In this document: positions 1-9,194 of the stretch, one piece after another | How positions within the stretch are numbered: the stretch's first letter is position 1 | How the letters are laid out: each line of letters opens with the position of its first letter | Assembly: GCA_021793315.1 (NCBI GenBank) | Contig: JAJYSZ010000013.1 | Span: forward strand, 1-53,177 | From: Bacillota bacterium | Lineage (GTDB): Bacteria; Bacillota; Sulfobacillia; JAJZYS01; JAJYTV01 | Direction of reading: 5' to 3' | Length of the DNA stretch: 53,177 nucleotides | The notes under the pieces: model-generated | Databases searched by the model: none | Told to the model about the DNA's origin: nothing | What the model saw: the letters and a program-made list of their open reading frames with translations, nothing else | Program-made: the position numbers and the translations under genes

Positions 1-330
1 CCTGGCCGCATAGGTCGCCAGCCGCGTCCCTCGGTCCGGATTGAAAGTGTCGATGCCCTTGATCAGCCCCACGGTGCCGATCGAGATGAGGTCGTCCGTG
101 TCCTCGCCTGTGTTGTCGAACTTTTTGACGATGTGGGCCACTAGTCGAAGATTGCGCTCGATCAGCATCTGCCTCGCCCGCAGGTCGCCGTTGCGCAGTC
201 CCTGCAGGGCTTTGGCCTCCTCCACCTCCGACAGAGGCTGCGGGAAGGCGTTACCTGAGAGATACCCTACGAGCAGCCATACGCCGCGGAGGAGCGGCAT
301 CACGATCAGAGCGACGACATCGAAGTCCAT
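1..330 (-). CDS. sigK: RNA polymerase sporulation sigma factor SigK, N-terminal ~110 aa (gene runs off window start)
   Basis: Minus-strand translation [110 protein letters not shown]; matches the sigma-K/E N-terminus ([36 protein letters not shown]). Not in the ORF track because it is truncated. Confidence 0.9.
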   Translation of the reverse strand, partial: MDFDVVALIVMPLLRGVWLLVGYLSGNAFPQPLSEVEEAKALQGLRNGDLRARQMLIERNLRLVAHIVKKFDNTGEDTDDLISIGTVGLIKGIDTFNPDRGTRLATYAAR

Positions 331-410
331 GCGTCACCACCCCTGCCATGCGCGTGCCTTACCAGACTATGCTGGCAACGCTGGGGTGTTACACTCCCTC
401 GGATTTGGCC

Positions 411-2792
411 TCAGGCCAGCACTTTCGGCATGGCCTCCAACGCCGCAAGGGTTTCCGCAAACTGTGCGGCCTGGTAACTTACCATGTCCTGGACGCCACC
501 GAAGCGAGGGTCCTTGCGCTGATCGGTGAGGGCGAGCCCCGCACCTACCTGGCGAAGCATGCCATGGCCACGCAGGGACACAAGGGCCCGGCGCACTGCC
601 GGCTCCGGGTCGCGTCGCAAGTCGGGCGCAAGCGCAGCTTTGCCCGCGATCTGCCGCAGCCGCTCCAGCACCTCGCGGACCACGTCGTCGGGTGTCAGGT
701 GCGGGCTTCCCTCAAGCAGCACCGTAGCCATGAGCTGGCTTACGGTGACGGGTCGAGCCGCCTTGAGCTGTCGGCCAAGGTCGAGGCCCTTGCGCAGCGG
801 TACAAGACGTACCAGCAGGCGCAGCCTTCCCGGCGCGAAGGGGTCATAGCTTACCCCGGAGAGCACGACGTTCTCAGCATGCGACAGAAGACGCATCAGC
901 GACTCACGCAGCCGACCCAGGGCGCCGTCCTCGGTGTACCGGCCTTCCGGTGTGAGATAAAGCGTTCCGCCATTGTCCAGGATGGCGGTGAGTACCTCGA
1001 TCTGCCCCTCCACCCGCTGCCGCAAGCCGGCGCGGAGTTCGCTGCGGTAGGGCTCCTTGAGTGCGGCGAACGGCCAGACCTCTTGCGCCACCCCAAGGAA
1101 TCTCCGCCGCCAGAGGTCGCGCAGGCGCGCGCCGAAGGCCGGAATCCCCAGCCGCAGCAGCGTGTCGCCCGTGAAGACGTCCTCAAGCGGCAGGTTCCCG
1201 TGCCGCTGCCAGACGGCGAACGCGAGGCCGACGATCGGACGCGACCGCGGCATGTTCTCGATCGGCCGTACCCCCAGGTGCCGCAGGATCTTGCCGATGT
1301 GAACGCCCGCGAGCAGCGGCTGCAGCAGTTTCGGTCCCCGCGTCGCGAGAAACCCAGGTTCGAAGAGCCGCTCAGACCCCGCGGAATAGACTCCCTGGGA
1401 GGCCCTGCCCTGCCACTGCAGGCAGACGGGCAGGACCATGCCCTCGAGGTCATGGGCGTGGTTTGAGACGACAAGCGTCGGACCGCGGCGCTTCGGCAAC
1501 CGCCCCTCGATCGAGACCCGGTAGGCCATGCGCACATACACGAAGAGCAGGAGGGACACCGCGAGACGCAAGACTGTGTCCGCAAACGATGATCGCCGCT
1601 GGGTGCGCACGAACAGCACAAGGAAGGCCCCGAGCAGGGTTACCGCACCCGTCAGCAGGAACAGCTCGCGATAGCCGGCGGCAGGCTGCAGGACATGCGT
1701 CAGGATGAGGCCGCCGGCGACAGGCGCGAGCACGGCGGGCAGGTTCGACGCGATGCCCCAGACGCCGAGATCGCGCGCCACATTGCTGAGGTCCGGAATT
1801 GCATCGAGGGCGAGCGCCCAGTCCACCGACAGATAGGCGCCGTAGCCGACGCCGTAGAGGATGGCGAAGAGGAAAATCCAGTGCACGTTCTCCATCAGAC
1901 CGAACCCGCCGGCCGCGATCGCCATCGGGATGCTGGCGAAGAAGACGATGCCGGGCCGGTCGGAGCGGTCCGACAGGTTGCCGAGCGTGAAGGCGGAGAG
2001 CACCGCGCCGACCATCGCCAGTCCAGCGATCATGGCAGTCGAGCCCTGCGGGCTCGCGACGTGCAGGTCGTCCTGGAAGAAGTAGAGTGCGTACGTCATG
2101 AGCAAGGCCTGGCCGAACATGACGCAGAAGCGCGCAGCGAACACCAGGATGAAGTCGCGGCGGTTCCTGATCTTGGCCCGGGGCGCCGGCTCGTGACGCA
2201 CGGCCTCCTCGCCGCGCGCTGCGCTCGCGCTGTAGATCGCCCCTACGACGGCGATCAACGCCATAGCCAAATAGGCCAACGCGGGCGAGAAGATCCCTGC
2301 GATGACCAGCCCGCCGATCGTGCCGAGCAGGCTGGCGACGCCCATGTAGCCCGAGGCGAGTCCCCAGCTTTCCCGCGGCACGATGTCCGGCATCATCGCC
2401 TGGTAGGCGGCGCCCGCAAAATTCTGGCCGATGACGGCCAGCAGAAAGCCGCCGCCGAGACTGATGACGCTGTTCGCGGACAGCATCCAGACGAGACCGA
2501 GCACATTGATGGCGGTACCCCACAGCAGCATCGGCCGCCGCTGGCCGCCGCGCCGGTGAACGCGATCCGAGACGGAGCCCGCAAACGGCGGCAGCAGCAT
2601 GGCCACCGCCGAGCCGATCACCGCCAGGCGCGCCAGCATGGAGACGTGGCTGCTGAAGGCGAGCCGGTCGAGCGCCGCCGGGATCACGATCGTCAACAGG
2701 CTCGCGGATTCGAAGTTGAGGGAGAACCAGTATGCGGCGAGGGCCACCTGACGACGGACAGGCAAACGAGCGGATACTGCCGGGCGCGACAC
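411..2792 (-). CDS. MFS transporter fused to a C-terminal PlsC-like acyltransferase domain (LplT-acyltransferase-like)
   Basis: 793 aa; ~12 hydrophobic segments with MFS motif SDRVHRRGGQRRP, then SNHAHDLEGMVLP and LTPEGRYTEDGALGRLR resembling acyltransferase motifs. Confidence 0.75.
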   Translation of the reverse strand: MSRPAVSARLPVRRQVALAAYWFSLNFESASLLTIVIPAALDRLAFSSHVSMLARLAVIGSAVAMLLPPFAGSVSDRVHRRGGQRRPMLLWGTAINVLGLVWMLSANSVISLGGGFLLAVIGQNFAGAAYQAMMPDIVPRESWGLASGYMGVASLLGTIGGLVIAGIFSPALAYLAMALIAVVGAIYSASAARGEEAVRHEPAPRAKIRNRRDFILVFAARFCVMFGQALLMTYALYFFQDDLHVASPQGSTAMIAGLAMVGAVLSAFTLGNLSDRSDRPGIVFFASIPMAIAAGGFGLMENVHWIFLFAILYGVGYGAYLSVDWALALDAIPDLSNVARDLGVWGIASNLPAVLAPVAGGLILTHVLQPAAGYRELFLLTGAVTLLGAFLVLFVRTQRRSSFADTVLRLAVSLLLFVYVRMAYRVSIEGRLPKRRGPTLVVSNHAHDLEGMVLPVCLQWQGRASQGVYSAGSERLFEPGFLATRGPKLLQPLLAGVHIGKILRHLGVRPIENMPRSRPIVGLAFAVWQRHGNLPLEDVFTGDTLLRLGIPAFGARLRDLWRRRFLGVAQEVWPFAALKEPYRSELRAGLRQRVEGQIEVLTAILDNGGTLYLTPEGRYTEDGALGRLRESLMRLLSHAENVVLSGVSYDPFAPGRLRLLVRLVPLRKGLDLGRQLKAARPVTVSQLMATVLLEGSPHLTPDDVVREVLERLRQIAGKAALAPDLRRDPEPAVRRALVSLRGHGMLRQVGAGLALTDQRKDPRFGGVQDMVSYQAAQFAETLAALEAMPKVLA

Positions 2793-2920
2793 GCGATCAC
2801 CCCAGCCAGAAGCTATGATTGCACGTCAAGCCAGCATCGCAGATGCTTGACGTTACGACAATTTTAGGCCTGGGCCGATCTACCGTCAACGGCAGCCTGT
2901 CCCACGATCGGTCCTGGGCT

Positions 2921-4747
2921 TCACCGGGCGGGGATGCCCTCCCCGTAACCGCCGAGCAGCAGCGTCAGGCGCGCCAGCTCGGCCTGGGTGCCGAGAGCCG
3001 TCAGCCGATCCCCGCGCAGGAGGCGCGTGTCACCCCGGGGCAGCAGCCGCTGACCTTCCCGCTCGAGGCCGATCAGCAGCAGCTCGCGCGGCAGATCGAG
3101 CTCGCGCAAAGTGCGGCCGTCGACGGTGGTGGATTCGACCCGCATCGTGCGGAGTTCCGCACCGCCCACTCCCCCCGACAGCATCTCGAGGACCAGCGGG
3201 GCGCGCGCCATCGCCTCGAGTACCACCAGCGGCGCCGCCTCCGGCAAAAAGCAGCCGATGCCTTCCGCGCGCAAGCTTTCCATGTCCGCCTCGTCTGCGA
3301 TGGCCACCGTGCGCGGCATACCAAAGCGCTGCTGCGCCACGCGGCACATCTGCGCGTTTAACCTCGTGTCCAGCGACAGCGCCAGGAGGGCGGCCGCGGT
3401 CTCGACGTGCGCCGCCTTGAGCCGTTCCTCGATGCTCGCCCCATCCGGCACCCGCAGCACACGCACCCCCGCTGGCGCCTCCGCCACATCGCCGAGCCAG
3501 TGCACCTCCTCGCCGCGCTCGCGCAAGTGGGCCGCGGCCAATGAGGACCACGTCGAACCGCCCTGGACAACCACGCCCGAACGCTCGCGCGGAGGCGAGG
3601 GCATGAGGTGCTGGGCCAGGGCCGGCCAGAGCAGCGAAGAGACGATGCTCATCAGGACGATCGCGATCATGGTCCCGGACGTGATCGCATGCGCCGCCAA
3701 GGCGACGGTCGCACCGGCGATCGTGACGGTGAGACGCGTCGAAAGGAGCAGCGCGCCCGAGAGGGCGCTGCGCCACGGCATCGCGAAGCGCAACAGGAGC
3801 CCAGGGATCAGCGAGGCCACGCTTGCCGCCAGGAGCAGCAGGAGGGAGAGGGTGATGCCGTGCGGGTTGCCGAAGAAGCCGCGCAGGTTCAGGCTGGACC
3901 CGACCTGGATGAAGAAGATCGGCACGAAGAAGCCGTAGCCGATGCCGTCCAACGTGCGGCGCACCTCGTCAGATTCCCGTCCTGCGATGGCGGCGGCGAT
4001 CACTCCGGCGAGAAAGCTGCCCAGTACTGCCTGGATCCCGATCAGCTGCGAGAGGGCGAGGAAGAGCACGATGAGACCGAAGGCACCGCGCACCCCCACC
4101 TGCGCCACCTGACTCTCGGTGCGGCGCCAGACCCGGCGCAGCCGGGGAGCCAGCCGGAGCAGGATCGCTGCGAGCAGGAAGATGCCCACCCCCAGCAGCA
4201 GGCGCCACGCGGCACCTGCCCGCAGCGAGACCTGCACCGTCACGAGCAGCATGCTCAGGAAGTCGAGCAGGATGGCCGCGGTCAGGACGGACTGCCCATA
4301 GTCCGTCTGCATCAGGCCGCGCTCCTTGAGCACCGGCACGACCACCGTAAGTGCCGTAGATCCCACGATGACACCGACCAGAAGGCCGCTGTGAACCAGG
4401 CCGAGCCGCTGGAGGTACAGCGCTGCCGCCACCGAAAGCGTGAGGACGCCGACATAGACGGCCATCGATATGCCCATCCGCCCCCGCGGCCGACCGCCGC
4501 GGAAGATGTCGAGATCGAGCTCCATGCCGGAGAGGAACATCAGGTACGAAAGGCCAAAGAGCGAGAAGAAGCTCAGCAGGCTATTGCTCGGGATGAAGCC
4601 GAAGCCTGAGCGGCCGAAGATCATGCCCGCCAAGAGCTCGCCGACGACCACAGGGATCTGCAGACGGCGCAGACGGCTCAGCCCGAGCGGCACCGCCACG
4701 GCGAGGAGGAGCACCAACACCAGCGGGTACCATTCGTGACCGTCCAT
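2921..4747 (-). CDS. Cation:proton antiporter (CPA2/KefB type) with C-terminal TrkA-N and TrkA-C-like domains
   Basis: Translation from MDGHEWYPLVLVLLLAVAVPLGLSRLRRLQIPVVVGELLAGMIFGRSG; Na_H exchanger-like membrane domain plus regulatory tail. Start moved to 4747 because of the GGGAGGGGG RBS. Confidence 0.85.
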   Translation of the reverse strand: MDGHEWYPLVLVLLLAVAVPLGLSRLRRLQIPVVVGELLAGMIFGRSGFGFIPSNSLLSFFSLFGLSYLMFLSGMELDLDIFRGGRPRGRMGISMAVYVGVLTLSVAAALYLQRLGLVHSGLLVGVIVGSTALTVVVPVLKERGLMQTDYGQSVLTAAILLDFLSMLLVTVQVSLRAGAAWRLLLGVGIFLLAAILLRLAPRLRRVWRRTESQVAQVGVRGAFGLIVLFLALSQLIGIQAVLGSFLAGVIAAAIAGRESDEVRRTLDGIGYGFFVPIFFIQVGSSLNLRGFFGNPHGITLSLLLLLAASVASLIPGLLLRFAMPWRSALSGALLLSTRLTVTIAGATVALAAHAITSGTMIAIVLMSIVSSLLWPALAQHLMPSPPRERSGVVVQGGSTWSSLAAAHLRERGEEVHWLGDVAEAPAGVRVLRVPDGASIEERLKAAHVETAAALLALSLDTRLNAQMCRVAQQRFGMPRTVAIADEADMESLRAEGIGCFLPEAAPLVVLEAMARAPLVLEMLSGGVGGAELRTMRVESTTVDGRTLRELDLPRELLLIGLEREGQRLLPRGDTRLLRGDRLTALGTQAELARLTLLLGGYGEGIPAR

Positions 4748-4768
4748 TGGCCCCCTCCCTGTGCCCCC

Positions 4769-4774
4769 ATTATA
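4769..4774 (-). promoter_or_regulatory. Probable -10 box (TATAAT) for the antiporter gene
   Basis: Perfect TATAAT on the minus strand ~20 nt upstream of the chosen start; -35 weak. Confidence 0.45.
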
Positions 4775-4808
4775 ACGAAGGGCTGTCCAAGCCACCGACG
4801 GCTGGACG

Positions 4809-4837
4809 TTGAGCCGACGCTCGCCTTGCACTAGCAT
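4809..4837 (+). promoter_or_regulatory. Candidate promoter TTGAGC-N17-TAGCAT for azlCD
   Basis: Sequence ttgagc cgacgctcgccttgcac tagcat; azlC ATG at 4844, seven nt after the -10. Confidence 0.45.
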
Positions 4838-4843
4838 AGCGGC

Positions 4844-5515
4844 ATGGACAAGCCGAAGTACGGCTTTGTGGACCCTCGCGCCGTGCCGATCGCCGTGGGA
4901 TACCTGCCAGTTGCCTTCGCCTTTGGCCTATCCGCCGTGGCGGTCCATCTGCCCGGCTGGTTCGCCGCCTTGCTCTCGCTGCTGGTCTACGCCGGGGCGA
5001 GCCAGTTTGCGGCATTGCACCTCTTGGCGAGCGGCACACCGTTTCTGCCCGGCGTCATCGCGATCTGGCTGATCAACCTGCGCATGGCGCTCGAAGGGCT
5101 GTCGTTCTTCCGCCGGGTGGAGTGGGGACACCGCATGCCGCATCTCGCCCTGCTGCTCACCGACGAAACGTTCGTGGCCGCAAGTCTGGGCGACCCCCTC
5201 GGCCCGCCAGGATACCTCAAGCTCGTCTGGCTCCCCTACATCACGTGGGTGCTCGGCAGCCTCCTGGGCGTCCTCGCGGGCGGCCTGCTGCCCGCGCTGC
5301 TGCAGCATGCCTTCGGCATCGCGATCGACGCGCTGTTCGTCAGCCTGCTGGTGAGCGCTGTGCGCGCAGACCCGCGGACGGCCTGGGCCGCGGCAGCCGG
5401 GGCTTTGGGTGCCTTTCCGGGCAGCCCCTTGGGCGGCTGGTCGCTCGTGGTCGGAATGGCACTGGGATCGCTAGCCTACCTCATCGCCTCGCTGCGCGCA
5501 GAAAGGGCCGCATGA
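4844..5515 (+). CDS. azlC: AzlC family branched-chain amino acid permease, large subunit
   Basis: 223 aa, GYLPVAFAFGLSA..LLVYAGASQFAALHLLASG..INLRMALEGLSF typical of AzlC. Confidence 0.88.
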   Translation: MDKPKYGFVDPRAVPIAVGYLPVAFAFGLSAVAVHLPGWFAALLSLLVYAGASQFAALHLLASGTPFLPGVIAIWLINLRMALEGLSFFRRVEWGHRMPHLALLLTDETFVAASLGDPLGPPGYLKLVWLPYITWVLGSLLGVLAGGLLPALLQHAFGIAIDALFVSLLVSAVRADPRTAWAAAAGALGAFPGSPLGGWSLVVGMALGSLAYLIASLRAERAA

Positions 5516-5829
5516 ACCCCATCACCCTCTTCGCCTTCGTCATCGCGGCAGCCCTGGGAACGGCACTCATCCGCTATCTGCCCGCGCGTTACGCCCATCA
5601 CGCCGCCGATCCCCGCATGCAGCGGCTGCTGCAAGGGGTACCCGCCGCAGCCCTTGGCGCGTTGCTCGTCACGAGCTTCCACACTGCTCTGCCGCCCCAT
5701 TATCTCGCCACGACACTCGTGGCGCTGGGTCTCGCCGCGCTGCTCTCCTGGCGACCTGGCGGCGTGCTCTGGCCGGTGCTCGGCGCCGTCCTCGTCGCAG
5801 CTGCGGGTCTCTATCTCCACCTCGGCTAG
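5512..5829 (+). CDS. azlD: AzlD family branched-chain amino acid transporter, small subunit
   Basis: 105 aa hydrophobic, ALGTALIRYLPA..; overlaps the azlC stop by 4 nt. Confidence 0.85.
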   Translation: MNPITLFAFVIAAALGTALIRYLPARYAHHAADPRMQRLLQGVPAAALGALLVTSFHTALPPHYLATTLVALGLAALLSWRPGGVLWPVLGAVLVAAAGLYLHLG

Positions 5830-7259
5830 CCGCCTCGATACCAGCCTGACGGCGCAGGGCTGTCCGCCCGCAGCAGCCTGGACGGTGCCGTGGCAAACAG
5901 GCCATCGATGAAGTCCGGCGCCAGGGCCGCGGTCGGCCAGTCGGCGTTCCAGGCGACCTCCCGCGGCCCGCCAAGTTCCAGGATCCGGCGCGCCAGCTTT
6001 TCGTCCCTGCCGAGGGCGGTGCATGGGCCACCGCTTTGCAGGGCGAGGGCGAGGACCTCCTCGTCGTCCGCCGCTTCCCGCACCTCGAGCACAGCTCCCG
6101 CCACGTCGCACCCTTCGCTCGCCTTGCCTTGCAGCAGCAGCGCGGGGCGCCAGTAGGTCCCGCCTGCGAGCTCGGCCTCAGATGGTGGCTCACCGCCATA
6201 GATCAGCGTCGCGCCGTCCGCCTGGCGGCGGGCGACATGTTCCTTGAGCTGCCCAAGCCATGCCTCTCCGGGCACTGGTCCGATCTCGGTGTCGAAGTCG
6301 ATCGGGTTGCCCATGGCCAGGCTGCCGAGCCGCGAGATGATGCGCAGGAGCAGTTGATCATGGGTCTTGCGCGAGACGTAGAGTCTTTGCGCGGACCACT
6401 TGGACCGCCCGCCCCCGAAGGTCGCGGCCAGCACGGCCGCGGCGGCGGCCACGTCGAGATCGGCCCCGTCGAACACAGCCACGCTTCCCTTGACCCAGGG
6501 TCTGAAGAAGGTGCGGCCGCCGCTCGCCCGACGCAGCGCCAGCCTGTCTTCGGGGCCGAGGCCGGCCGCAAGATCGATCCCCCGGTGGCCGGCAAGTTCC
6601 TTGAGAAGTTCGCCACGGCCCGTCAGCACCTGCAGAGCACCGGCCGGCAAGCCGATCCGCATAGCGTGCTCGGCGATCCGCAAGGCGAAGAGGGGCCGCT
6701 CCTCGGCGGCCAGCCAGATGACCGCGTTGCCGCGCACGAGGGCAGCCATGACCAGGACGAGTTCGTCCGGCATGGCCCCGCAGCGCGGTCCCAGCACGGC
6801 CGTCACGCCGAGCGGCGCCGGGCGCGAGAGGCTCTCCTGTCCGAACCCCACCTGCCGCCATCTCCAGTCCACGCCAGCCACGGAGAGCGCCTGCCCAGCC
6901 CAGAGCACGGCTCGCCTGCAGGCGAGCTCCGCCTCGCGCAGCGGCAGCCCGCTTTCGCGCGCCAGAAGACGCGAGAACTCGTCGTAGTCACTTTCGAGGC
7001 TGCGCACAAGCTTTTCGAGCTGCTCCGCCCTCGCCCCGGGCGTCATGCGCGGCCACGGTCCGCTTGCTGCGGCGTGGCGCGCAGATCGGACGGCCTCCTC
7101 GCCCTGCGCGGTGCTCGCCTGGGCTGCGCGGCCAAGGGTCCGGCCGGTGGCCGGTTCCACGATGACCGCGGCAGCAGGGTCCTGCGGCGCCAGGCGTCCG
7201 TCGATCAGCAGTGGTCTCGGTTCGGCCTGGCTCAGCCAGGCATCGGTCGACAGCAACAT
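5826..7259 (-). CDS. Aldehyde dehydrogenase superfamily protein, apparently lacking the catalytic Cys
   Basis: 477 aa ALDH-like fold signature (LLIDGRLAPQDPAAAVIVEPATGRTLG..; GNPIDFDTEIGPV); the GQxC region reads FGGGRSKWSAQRLYVS. Confidence 0.7.
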   Translation of the reverse strand: MLLSTDAWLSQAEPRPLLIDGRLAPQDPAAAVIVEPATGRTLGRAAQASTAQGEEAVRSARHAAASGPWPRMTPGARAEQLEKLVRSLESDYDEFSRLLARESGLPLREAELACRRAVLWAGQALSVAGVDWRWRQVGFGQESLSRPAPLGVTAVLGPRCGAMPDELVLVMAALVRGNAVIWLAAEERPLFALRIAEHAMRIGLPAGALQVLTGRGELLKELAGHRGIDLAAGLGPEDRLALRRASGGRTFFRPWVKGSVAVFDGADLDVAAAAAVLAATFGGGRSKWSAQRLYVSRKTHDQLLLRIISRLGSLAMGNPIDFDTEIGPVPGEAWLGQLKEHVARRQADGATLIYGGEPPSEAELAGGTYWRPALLLQGKASEGCDVAGAVLEVREAADDEEVLALALQSGGPCTALGRDEKLARRILELGGPREVAWNADWPTAALAPDFIDGLFATAPSRLLRADSPAPSGWYRGG

Positions 7260-7297
7260 AAGCTCCCCCTTGATGTTGCGGGATCAGACCGTCCGAC

Positions 7298-8332
7298 TTA
7301 TGGATGCGCCCGCTCGGCAGCCAGCTGCTGCGCATAGGTGTAGCTGAAGATGTGGCTGCCGTTCGGCAGGCCGTAGAAGTAGAGGTACCCCACCTTGGCC
7401 GGATGCAGGACGGCCTCGATCGAAGGCAGGCCGGGGTTGCAGATCGGGCCCGGCGGCAGTCCCTTGCTGTAATAAGTGTTGTACGGAGAAGGGTAGTGCT
7501 CGTCCTTGATGCTGACGGCGTCGAGCGGCCGGCGCAGCGCATAGGCGACGGTCGGATCGGACTGCATTGGCATGCCGAGGCGCAGGCGGTTCAGGAACAC
7601 GGCCGCGATGATGGGCCGCTCCCGCTCAAGCTTCGCCTCGCGCTCCACCATGGATGCCAAGGTCACGACGGCGTTGATGCTCAGATGTTCCGCGGCCGCC
7701 TCCCGGCGCATGGCCGGCGTGAACTCGCGCTCCCACTGGGCAAAGAGCATGTCCGCGATCTGCGTTGGACTCGAGCCGTAGGGGATCTCATAGGTGGACG
7801 GAAAGGCATAGCCCTCGAGCCGATAGCGGACGTGGCCACCCTGCGGGATGAACGGGTTCGGGAAGCCCTGGGCGGCCGTGACGAACGCCGACACCCGCGC
7901 GATGCCCTTGGCCTGCATCAGGAAGGCGATGTCCGAGATGGTGTAGCCTTCGGGAATGGTCAGCTTGCGGGTGGCCACCTCGCCCGCAACGAGCTTGCGC
8001 AGGATCTCGGCCGCCGACTGGCGCCCCGACAGCAGGTAGACGCCTGCCTGGATGTCCCCCGCATTGTGCGACAGATCGGCGTAGAGCCGCATGTAGAGAG
8101 CACTGCGGATGATGCCGAGGCGTTGGAGGTGCTCCGCCACCCCCGCGAGGGAAGATCCGTCCGTCACATGCACAAGGACCCTTTGGGCTTTCGGCGACAC
8201 CGGGTCGCCTCCCGTGTTCCAGAAGCCGGCCGCCCAGCCGATGGCAGCGATCAGGGCGAGCACAACGAGAAGGCCCAGGATCCTTCCTGGGCCCAGTCGG
8301 CGCACAATGGCAGGCCAAGGCATCGGCTTCAC
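7298..8332 (-). CDS. mltG: Endolytic murein transglycosylase MltG (YceG-like)
   Basis: 344 aa; single N-terminal TM, LTIPEGYTISDIA, LEGYAFPSTYEIPYG, ASMVEREAK, NRLRLGMPMQSDPTVAYA, YPSPYNTYYSKGLPPGPICNPG. Confidence 0.95.
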   Translation of the reverse strand: MKPMPWPAIVRRLGPGRILGLLVVLALIAAIGWAAGFWNTGGDPVSPKAQRVLVHVTDGSSLAGVAEHLQRLGIIRSALYMRLYADLSHNAGDIQAGVYLLSGRQSAAEILRKLVAGEVATRKLTIPEGYTISDIAFLMQAKGIARVSAFVTAAQGFPNPFIPQGGHVRYRLEGYAFPSTYEIPYGSSPTQIADMLFAQWEREFTPAMRREAAAEHLSINAVVTLASMVEREAKLERERPIIAAVFLNRLRLGMPMQSDPTVAYALRRPLDAVSIKDEHYPSPYNTYYSKGLPPGPICNPGLPSIEAVLHPAKVGYLYFYGLPNGSHIFSYTYAQQLAAERAHP

Positions 8333-8363
8333 CGCCTACTGCCAGACGGCGAGGTCGAACGGC

Positions 8364-8744
8364 CTACTCGTCCTTATCCTCGTCGTCGTCAAGACCGTCC
8401 TCCTCGTCCAGGAGCTCCTCCCACGCGGTCGCGACGCGCTCGAACTCGGCCTCGTCGTCGATGTCGACGAGCACCTCGTTGCCTTCCTCGTCCTCTTCCA
8501 TGCGCAGGATGACGGCCTCGTCGGCCTCCTCCGCATCGCCGTCTTCGGCGGGGATCAGGATGGCGTACTCGTTCTCGTCGACCTCAATGACGTCGAGCAA
8601 CGCAAACTGGTGCTCCTTGCCGTCTTCGTCGACGAGCGTGATGACCTCGTCCTCGTTCAGGTGCTCGTGCTCGTGCTCGGCGTGGTCGTGGTCGTGGTCG
8701 TGCCCAGGGTGCAGGTGCTCGCCCTTGTGCTCGTGGTCAGCCAT
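8364..8744 (-). CDS. DUF1292 (UPF0473-like) acidic protein with His/Asp/Glu-rich N-terminus
   Basis: 126 aa MADHEHKGEHLHPGHDHDHDHAEHEHEHLNEDEVITLVDEDGKEHQFALLDVIEVDENEYAIL; synteny mltG-DUF1292-ruvX-ireB-alaS. Confidence 0.85.
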   Translation of the reverse strand: MADHEHKGEHLHPGHDHDHDHAEHEHEHLNEDEVITLVDEDGKEHQFALLDVIEVDENEYAILIPAEDGDAEEADEAVILRMEEDEEGNEVLVDIDDEAEFERVATAWEELLDEEDGLDDDEDKDE

Positions 8745-8765
8745 GCTCTACTTCCTTTCCGACGG

Positions 8766-9191
8766 CTATCTCGCCGGGCTCCGCCACTGGTCGAGGTAGC
8801 TCTGCAGAATCCATTGCGCCGCCTGCTGGTCGATGATGCGCCGCCTGCGCGCACGCGACAGGTCGGCCGCGATCAGCATGCGCTCGGCTCCTTTGGTGGT
8901 CAGGCGCTCATCCCACAGTATCACCGGCAGGCCCGTTCGGGAAGCCAGGTTTTCGGCCAGTTGCCTGGCCGCCATCGCCCGCTCGCCTTCGCTGCCATTC
9001 ATGTGACGCGGCAGCCCCACAACGATGCGTTCAACGTCGAGGCTTCGCGCCAGGTCGCCAAGTTCCTCTGCCTCGGCGTCATCTCCGGTCGCAGCGACCG
9101 TCGCCACCCCGCGCGCCAGCATGCCGAGCTCGTCCGAAACGGCAACTCCGATGCGTCTGGTGCCAGGGTCGACGCCCATCACGCGAGGCAA
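8766..9191 (-). CDS. ruvX: Putative pre-16S rRNA nuclease / Holliday junction resolvase-like RuvX (YqgF)
   Basis: 141 aa MPRVMGVDPGTRRIGVAVSDELG..IVVGLPRHMNGSEGERA..DERLTTKGAERML. Confidence 0.92.
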   Translation of the reverse strand: MPRVMGVDPGTRRIGVAVSDELGMLARGVATVAATGDDAEAEELGDLARSLDVERIVVGLPRHMNGSEGERAMAARQLAENLASRTGLPVILWDERLTTKGAERMLIAADLSRARRRRIIDQQAAQWILQSYLDQWRSPAR

Positions 9192-9194
9192 GCG

